A stretch of 64,000 nt of DNA, from assembly GCA_033439795.1 (NCBI GenBank), contig JAUTDP010000015.1, forward strand, positions 248,001-312,000, written 5' to 3'. Origin of the DNA: Sordaria brevicollis. Taxonomy: Eukaryota; Ascomycota; Sordariomycetes; Sordariales; Sordariaceae. Each line of letters begins with the position of its first letter. Position 1 is the stretch's first letter. The position numbers were made by a program, and so were the translations under genes. Positions 57,657-64,000 of this stretch are shown piece by piece. The notes under the pieces are model-generated. The model saw nothing but the letters and a program-made list of their open reading frames with translations, was not told the DNA's origin and did no database searches.

Positions 57657-60302
57657 ATGACAACGACTCTTTCAACAAATTCATTCATTCAAAAAGTCAT
57701 ATTGGCCTCAACAAAGCCACCGACTTTGCTAACTCTTTCCACACTTGACCTACCTGGGCCAGCGGAAAAACCTAAAAAGCACCAGATACCACCAACCATG
57801 GACGACAACAGTCCCTCACCCCCTAGACATAGGGCCCCAACAGTAACACCTGCTGCTGCTGCTGCTGCTGCAACACTAGCTACACCACAGCAGACAACCC
57901 AACAACACCACCACCACCACCCCGAACTCTCCTACGACACCATCCCGCTCAACACCCCGGCCACCGAGATCCGGCTGCTCCAGCTCATTCCATCCGGATC
58001 CGACGACTTCTCCTCTCCTCTTCACTGCCGCCTGTACACCACGCCCATCTCCTCGCCGGCGGCGCCCTTCAAGGCCCTGTCCTACGCCTGGGGCAGCGAC
58101 GAGAGGCCGAATCTGATCTACGTCGACTCTGATACCAGTCATACCACCCGCCACAAAGACGACACAAATTCCGTCGACGACGTTTCTTTCAGCAATGGTG
58201 ATGATGCAGATGGACAAGATAATATCCCAGCTGTCCAGACGGCGCCAATGCAGATAAAGAAGAGGTGCATAATCCGCATCACCTCCTCCCTGGACTCATG
58301 CTTGCGACATCTTCGCGCTATTTACCACCGTGATAACCCATCAACCGAGATGACCGTCTGGATCGATCAACTCTGCATCGCCCAACTCGACCCGCGCGAG
58401 AAGGCCGTGCAAGTGGGTCTGATGGCTCAGGTCTATTCGCGTGCCGAGCAAGTGCTGATTTGGTTGGGTTCTGAAGCGGACGGGTCGGACGTGGTAATGG
58501 ATGCGTTGGCGGAGCTGTTAAGGGAGTATGAGAGCTTTGGGGAGGAAGCTGAGGAGACGCTTGCGGGGTTCTTGGCGAGCCTAGGAATTGCTGATGGTAA
58601 GATAGCGGGGAAAGGGACTACTGGCACTACCATATGTGGTGGCGACGATGTTGTTGACACCGCTGGTTCTAATGGTCCCATTGCAGATGACGGCAATGGT
58701 GCTGGCGTTGGTATTAACTTGGGAGTCGACTATGCAGAAGTCGTGGAAGCACCGACGCCGATCTTGGATCCAGGCAAAGTCAGTGCAAGTACTGGAAGGA
58801 CAGTGATGGAATTTATAGAGAATGGGGCGGAGACACTTGTCCACTTGTGGGCGTCGGGAGAGCTGCAATCTTTCTTTCGAAGGTCATGGTTTACGCGCGT
58901 GTGGGTGGTCCAAGAGGCGTGCCTCTGCGAGGAGACGGCCTTTGTGTGTGGAACAAGGTCGCCAGTAGACTACGACGTGCTTGTGCTGATTTGTATGTGT
59001 ATAACCCATGCCATACAAGAGTTCGAGCGCAAGGGTGGTTATACGCCGGAGTGGGATGGCGGGAGCCCCCTTAGCACCGACGCTGAAATCGCTGGTGTGA
59101 GGATGCCGAGGGATACGGCCCGAGGCCTAGGCCGCTTGATGCATCAACTCACACAGTCTTTCAGTGGTCGTCATAGCAGACTTGAGCAGGCCAATGAAGA
59201 GAAGAAAGGTGACAATCTGTTCACGCTTCTCGTCGACATGTACGCGAACGTTTACTTATGTAGAGAGGCAAAGCTGCACAGAGATCGAATCTATGCTTTG
59301 CTGGGCGTGGCAGCAGATGCTGACGAGTTGGGGATTAATCTTGATTATTCTAGCCAAACCAGCACTGCGCAGATTTTGACCGGGGTGGTAAAGGCCATTG
59401 TTAGTAAGACGAAGGACGGGTTTCCGGTCGAATTCCTGTTTTATTCGCAGTTCCCCAAAATATTATTTGACGATGGAAGTGACGAGTAGTTACCATTATG
59501 GGTGCCGGATTGGCGGTCTGGCTTGCAATCCCCATTCTATTGCGACCTCGAGGGCGAAGATGAGTTTAGAGCATGCGGGCCTCATTGTTCAGTCGATATG
59601 GTGCCGACCAGTACGATCCCTGAGATACTGGGCTTACGTGGATATCTTGTTGACGCCGTAGAAGAGGTGGGTTGTATGAGCTATGCCGAATACTTTCCAA
59701 CAACTGAGCGGTGGGCCGAGAGCATTGTATTCTTTGAGAGCTTGGATAAGTTGTGGGAGCTCTTAAAGAAGAAGAACGAAGTTATATATGATACTCCGGA
59801 GCGTCGCGAGGAGGGAGTTTGGCGAGTGCCAGTTGGAGACATGGTGTATGACTTGGAGTATGTAAGTCAGCATCGGGCAAGGTCCGAGTTCGCGCTTGAG
59901 TATCGCAATTGGCGATGTTGCTTGGAATAATTCCAGGGCTTGGGTTTCGATATTACTGCACCCGAGTGGAGGAAATCCGTGGATGAGAATGCGAAGGAAA
60001 GGGCTAAGGAATGGGCCGCATTTGCCTTGGGGCTAGATGGAGGGAAAGCCTACGACCGAGCTTGCGTTGAAATGGTTAAAAGGAGACTGTATCTCACCGA
60101 GAAAGGCTATATGGGCATGGGGCCAATTGCCACGGAGCCCGGGGACGTCGTCGTCGTCTTCCCCGGAGCAAGAGTCCCCTTTGTGCTAAGACCGATAGCA
60201 GAGAAAGACACCTTTACTTACGAAGGGGACGTATACTGCGATGGAATCATGGATGGAGAGATCACCCGCAGGGAGGAGAAACGGGATTTCTTCCTCGTGT
60301 AG
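57657..60302 (+). pseudogene. HET-domain gene interrupted by one in-frame TAG
   Basis: From the ATG at 57657 (or the better-context ATG at 57798) the frame codes for a low-complexity N terminus with Ala and His runs. The HET domain follows: EIRLLQL, ALSYAWG (140-146), VWIDQLCIAQLDPREKAVQVG, then VLIWLG, and later RRSWFTRVWVVQE and DRIYALLGVA. Codon 611 (59487-59489) is TAG, exactly before the family block LPLWVPDWR. Downstream the same frame continues uninterrupted through WRVPVGDMVYDLEY. A 75-nt GTAAGT...CAG intron (59862-59936) then joins it to GLGFDITAPEW, the GYMGMGP and PFVLR blocks, and the stop at 60302. No intron with acceptable sites removes the TAG while keeping the motif. It is therefore either a nonsense allele or a truncated 610-residue product. 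Confidence 0.78.
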
Positions 60303-61989
60303 CGCGGAGCGTATCGAACCGAAACATGAGATTGATGGGTGGTGGTGCATTTTGGATTAATGCTCTGGCAGCACAGCAAGCCTAGAACACATGCGTATAA
60401 TGTACGAAGCTCGCCGGTATGAGGAATAACAAAGGCCGGCCGACAAGGATGAGGGCGTGAGTGGGAGAAATCAGATACTAACGAGGCGACGAAGCTTATG
60501 GAGGAGGCAAGTGGAAGGTCTGCTTCCAAAGCCTGCGTTGGAATTTGAAATCCACGAGTGACAAATCTCTCTTTCGTCCCCAACCGTACTCTCGAGTCTC
60601 GGCCAGTCGTGACCTCCGCACTTGACCAAGATCGATGCTCTCTTTCATTCCCTGGCGACTTCCTCTTCTCGGACTCGCCACTTGGCTCCTTCTCCATGCA
60701 GTACCTTCATTCTTTCTGATCATGGAAGGTACGTGTCTTCTGTATTTGGGTCGCCGCTTCCCTTCAGATGACGACTTCAGGGGGAAATACTGCGAATGAG
60801 GAAAACTTCTTGCCCGGCCTCTCCAGGTAATCCAGTGACTCGCTCTTGAGAACTTGAAATAAGTGATTTGTGTGAAACGAGGACCTTCCTCGTGATGACG
60901 ACATCGCTTTACTTGATGACCTAGGATGACTGTGACAACTGTGGTTGTATGAGGTAGAGGTACCACGAAAGCTGACGTTCCATGGTACACGAGATCTCAA
61001 GTCTTGTGTTCCCCATGGACGCTGTGATTCAGGTACCGGCAGGCATGAGAGCGGCGTCAAGTCTCACCGTCACCTTCACTCGAAAGGGTCAACGAAGTCA
61101 TATCCAAGCAACATGAGAATGAAGATGTCGCAAAAGGAAACTCAATGTAAATGCCCATTGGTGAAAGAAAAGCAAGTGTCACCGATGCCGAAAGAGAAAA
61201 AGCGACCCGCCCGCGTAACCGGCGCCCCGTTGAACGGATGGATCGCCGGAACCGCCCGTCGGTCAAGGATCGTTCGGCCATGTGGAGATTTTCGCATGCC
61301 GGCCATGCAAAGCGTCAATGTTCCGATAGGAAAATTCCATGGGTGGTCCATGTTTGGGTCGTTGGGGGGATATGCGGGGGAATTTGAGAGAAAAAGACTG
61401 AGTTCTTCTTTGCATTTGTCAGTGAAAAAGTTGCTACCGTCTCTTTTCAACTGAAGGTTGAAGTTGTGAGAACTCTGAGGGGGTGAAATTGGGATGAGAA
61501 GAGGGAATGTAGATGAAGAGAGAGAGAGAGCAGAGAAGTGATGGACAGTGTCGATGTAGATACTCATTTCTTTATCGTCGTATAAATCGGTCTCGCCTCG
61601 TTTCGCTTGTTCCCTCGGAGATCATAATCGCTAGCCTTTGCGGATAGTTTTGTTGGCTGAGAATTATTTTTGGTGATCGACCGCCGGGGCACAAGAATTT
61701 CCGAAAATAATCTCTCATCGGATGGAAATGGTGACTGGTTGGACATGACGAGTGTCTAGTCTTTTCTTCCTCCTCGTGCTGTGAGCTGCGTAACCCCTCT
61801 TTGGAATAGCCTCGCCAGTTTCCCCTCTCTCGCCTGCTGTCTCGGTCAATCGGTTGGTGTTGTTGTCGTCGTCGTTCGGATGTTGCACTTGTCGTCGTCG
61901 TTGGTTGGGTTCGAGGCTTTCGTTATCAATTGGGTGTGAGTGGGTTTTGGTCGCAATGGGTCGGGGACCGGGGAAAGATAACAGTGAGG
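60303..61989. other. Intergenic region
   Basis: No convincing gene. Overlapping 140-170 codon frames on both strands at 60945-61567 have no recognisable motif or consistent splice structure. Confidence 0.45.
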
Positions 61990-62346
61990 CTAAGCTGAAA
62001 GTGGTTTAATGCGACATGATGCGTTGGGCGGTGAGAGATTCTTGTGTGCAACTCTGTTAACATTAGAAGCTGGTCTCTGTTAAGCAATTGGTGAGGAAAT
62101 GTAGCAAAAACTAACAGACGGGAAAGGGCTGGCAGTAGCGACAAATGGTGTGGTATCATTGGTGTGAGCGGGTACCTTTTCGATGCTCTCTTGGTGCGAG
62201 GTCTTGGCTGCAGGTGCACTTTTGGCTGCAGCGATTGCGCCAGTGTCAGTGGTTCGAATGAAACTGAATGCACGCTTTCTTTGCTTGTGCATTTGGTGAC
62301 CTGGCGCGTCCTCAACCTCTGGAATGGAATCCACAAAGGACGCCAT
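61990..62346 (-). CDS. Small hypothetical protein, spliced
   Basis: Two exons on the minus strand (62346-62176 and 62076-61990) around a 99-nt GTACCC...CAG intron give 85 residues. Exon 1 reads as a soluble, mixed-charge protein (MASFVDSIPEVEDAPGHQ, then RAFSFIRTTDTG); exon 2 adds a short Asn/Pro-rich tail and stops. Composition and phase agreement are the only support; the donor is not the strongest consensus. I recognise no family. It is divergent from the coiled-coil gene that starts near 63112-63270. Confidence 0.4.
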
Positions 62347-63111
62347 TTCACTTTCTCCTCACTGCCTCAGTCCAAAGTGCTGTGTTGTTCACCACATTCA
62401 TACCCGAAAAGCAGCACATGAGGACCGGACCGGGGCCTCAAATGGGGACAAGTGGAAGACATGGATCACTCTAATTGATCCATCCCGGAGCCACGGGGGA
62501 GTGACAGAGGACATGGGGAGCCATGGGGAGGGGGTCACAGCCCAACTTGATCAAGGAAGTGGAAGCCATTCGTCGCCATTTTCGGGCTTGTCATTATCAT
62601 TTTTCCTTTCCAATTTTCCTCTCTTTTCTCTCAACTCTTTTATCTCTTTACACCTACCCATACCCACCAGTCGACCGATATTCCATACCTACACCTATAC
62701 CTATACCCAACATACTTACCACTCACCTAGGACCTCCTCGTCTTGCTCCTACGTAGTTGACCAGGATACCATCTCACAAGTACCGGGTTCACCGTCCTTT
62801 GCCGACCACCCTTGCGCCCTCCGAGTCAACGATCCGTGGTCCTCGTGCTTTTCTCCCGACCTTCTTTTTCTCCATCTTCACAAGTCTCCGAAACAGCAGT
62901 CGTGTATCCGTGCACAGGCGTCCCCTACCTGTTCCTTACCTGTTCCTTACCGGGCGACTTCTACGCAATTTGTCTCTAAGCCACAGCGCCAAAGCCATTG
63001 AAGATTCCCAGCCAGAGAGAGTCCAGACCCTTGGTCCCGGTGTCGCCGCCTTAAGAGGTACTCGAGTCGAGTCGAGTTGTCAATTTAGGGGTCGACATTT
63101 TCAAGCACAGC
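62347..63111. other. Divergent promoter and 5' leader region
   Basis: Pyrimidine-rich DNA with CTATAC/CTACAC repeats near 62690-62712, typical of a fungal promoter and leader. No gene recognised. Confidence 0.5.
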
Positions 63112-63267
63112 ATGGTGGAGGTGGTGCTGGAAAAGAAGACATCGCCCTCCTCCTTCTCTTCCTCCCCTGATTCCTCCGCCTTCGACGACATCACATTCCA
63201 GCGACGGTCACCATCCCCGACGACGACGAGTCCAGTATCTGCCCTTCGCCCTCCCCACACACTATAG
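63112..63267 (+). other. Upstream ORF of the terminal gene
   Basis: A 51-codon frame starting MVEVVLEKKTSPSS ends with TAG at 63265-63267, two bases before the ATG at 63270. It has protein-like composition (including SSAFDDITFQRRSPSP), so it may be either a translated upstream ORF or the displaced N terminus of the next protein. Confidence 0.5.
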
Positions 63268-63269
63268 GG

Positions 63270-64000
63270 ATGGGAATGGGAATGGCAGACGCCGCGACCC
63301 CGACCGCCGACCGCGAACAAGAAATAGTCGTCGATACTGCTGCTGCTGCTGCTGTTGCTGAGCATACCACCGCCGAGCCTGTAGCTGAGCTCGTGCCGCA
63401 GAATCCTTCGTCGCCCGCCGCCGCCATGGAATCCAACGGCAACAACTCCGCCCAGGGGGCACAGCAGTCGCCGGCTATGCGGTGTTGCTGTGGAAGGGAG
63501 GACTGCGTCTATCTTAGGCACAACTGTACTCTCCTCAAGAGTGTCGAGCGCGATGTCCATACGGCCGCCAAAATGGGCCAGGTGAGTAATCAATGACGCA
63601 CATCAGCTTCCCTGCTGATGCGTGCCGCATTCCTTCCATCCGCTCCTCGTGCGCTTGTCGCATTCATAAACATCCCTTGATTTCGCTCCTCCCATGAGCC
63701 TGGTCGACGAACCGTCTACCTTCTCTTCTACACAAAATGCAACATGTTGGAGTGGTCGGAAAGGCCCCCCGCAACACACGGCAAATGGCGCGCGCGACAA
63801 CCCAGGCCGGAGGATTGCTTCTCCTCGCTGACCTTTTCCCTCCAGACCCTGCTCATTCGCCATGAAGCCTACATGGCCGCCGCCGAACGCGACCGCGCCG
63901 AACTCACCGCTCGCATCGAACAGCTGGAACGCGAAAATGCAGAGCTCGAGGAGAAGAACAGGGAAAAGATACACGAGAACTACAGCCTCCATGCCGAACT
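63270..64000 (+). CDS. Conserved fungal coiled-coil protein, 5' part only
   Basis: Exon 1 (63270-63581) and exon 2 (63846 to the window end) join in phase across a 264-nt GTGAGT...CAG intron; the gene runs off the window after about 155 residues. After an Ala/Glu-rich N terminus comes a conserved block CCCGREDCVYLRHN, then KSVERDVHTAAKMGQ, joined by splicing to TLLIRHEAYMAAAERDRAEL. A long heptad-like coiled coil follows (RIEQLERENAELEEKNREK). I recall this Cys-rich start followed by coiled coil in a widely conserved ascomycete protein sometimes annotated as Taz1-interacting factor 1-like, but that name is tentative. The start is uncertain because an open frame in another phase stops two bases before the ATG. 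Confidence 0.7.

Noticed and set aside
59404..59489. Intron ending in the TAG of the HET gene (GTAAGA donor at 59404)
   Set aside because: 86 nt would shift the reading frame and destroy the downstream conserved blocks that are open in the original frame.
60945..61567. Overlapping 140-170 codon frames on both strands
   Set aside because: Neither strand shows a recognisable motif or consistent splice sites; likely chance open frames in intergenic DNA.
63230..63267. Mini-intron joining the upstream ORF to the coiled-coil protein frame
   Set aside because: 38 nt with a poor donor (GTCCAG); treated as an upstream ORF instead, with the ambiguity noted.

Overview
The window is genomic DNA of a filamentous ascomycete, most likely Neurospora or a close Sordariales relative. 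The genes are split by short introns of about 55-160 bases with GTAAGT/GTATGT-type donors and CTAAC-like branch sites. A dispersed 5S rRNA gene of Neurospora type lies alone between protein genes, two HET-domain genes are present, and a 10.5 kb block of retrotransposon sequence is so depleted of CpA/TpG and so rich in TpA that repeat-induced point mutation (RIP) is the obvious explanation. Exon coordinates were derived by hand from splice signals and frame continuity; no alignment was run.

Left part (1-30 kb): a caleosin/peroxygenase gene, an NADP-mannitol dehydrogenase-type SDR, an orphan protein with four membrane segments and a large glycosylated loop, a GH71 alpha-1,3-glucanase with a C-terminal GPI-type signal, a partly resolved membrane protein gene, a 76-residue stress-type protein ending in a CaaX box, the 5S rRNA gene, an MDR-family oxidoreductase, and an allantoate-permease-type MFS transporter. 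Then come a pseudokinase-like protein and a HET-domain protein, both on the minus strand. A tRNA-Pro(CGG) gene with a 24-nt intron closes this part.

Middle (30.96-41.51 kb): a nested transposon. A Ty1/copia-type element with 189-bp LTRs and a CATTT target duplication was split between its integrase and reverse transcriptase regions by a Ty3/gypsy-type element with 297-bp LTRs and an ACGCT target duplication. Both are heavily RIPed, but the outermost LTR ends and one ~250-bp internal island are much less mutated.

Right part (41.9-64 kb): a small low-complexity gene, then an L-rhamnose catabolic locus: L-rhamnose dehydrogenase (LRA1 type), L-rhamnonate dehydratase (LRA3 type) and a divergent Zn2Cys6 regulator. 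The two enzymes would do steps 1 and 3 of the non-phosphorylated pathway (rhamnose, lactone, rhamnonate, 2-keto-3-deoxyrhamnonate); the lactonase and aldolase are not in the window. Next is a 1363-residue protein with a HeLo-like/STAND N-terminal domain and ankyrin-like segments, followed on the same strand by a HET-domain gene broken by one in-frame TAG. A small spliced gene and the 5' end of a conserved coiled-coil protein, preceded by an upstream ORF that stops 2 nt before its ATG, finish the window.
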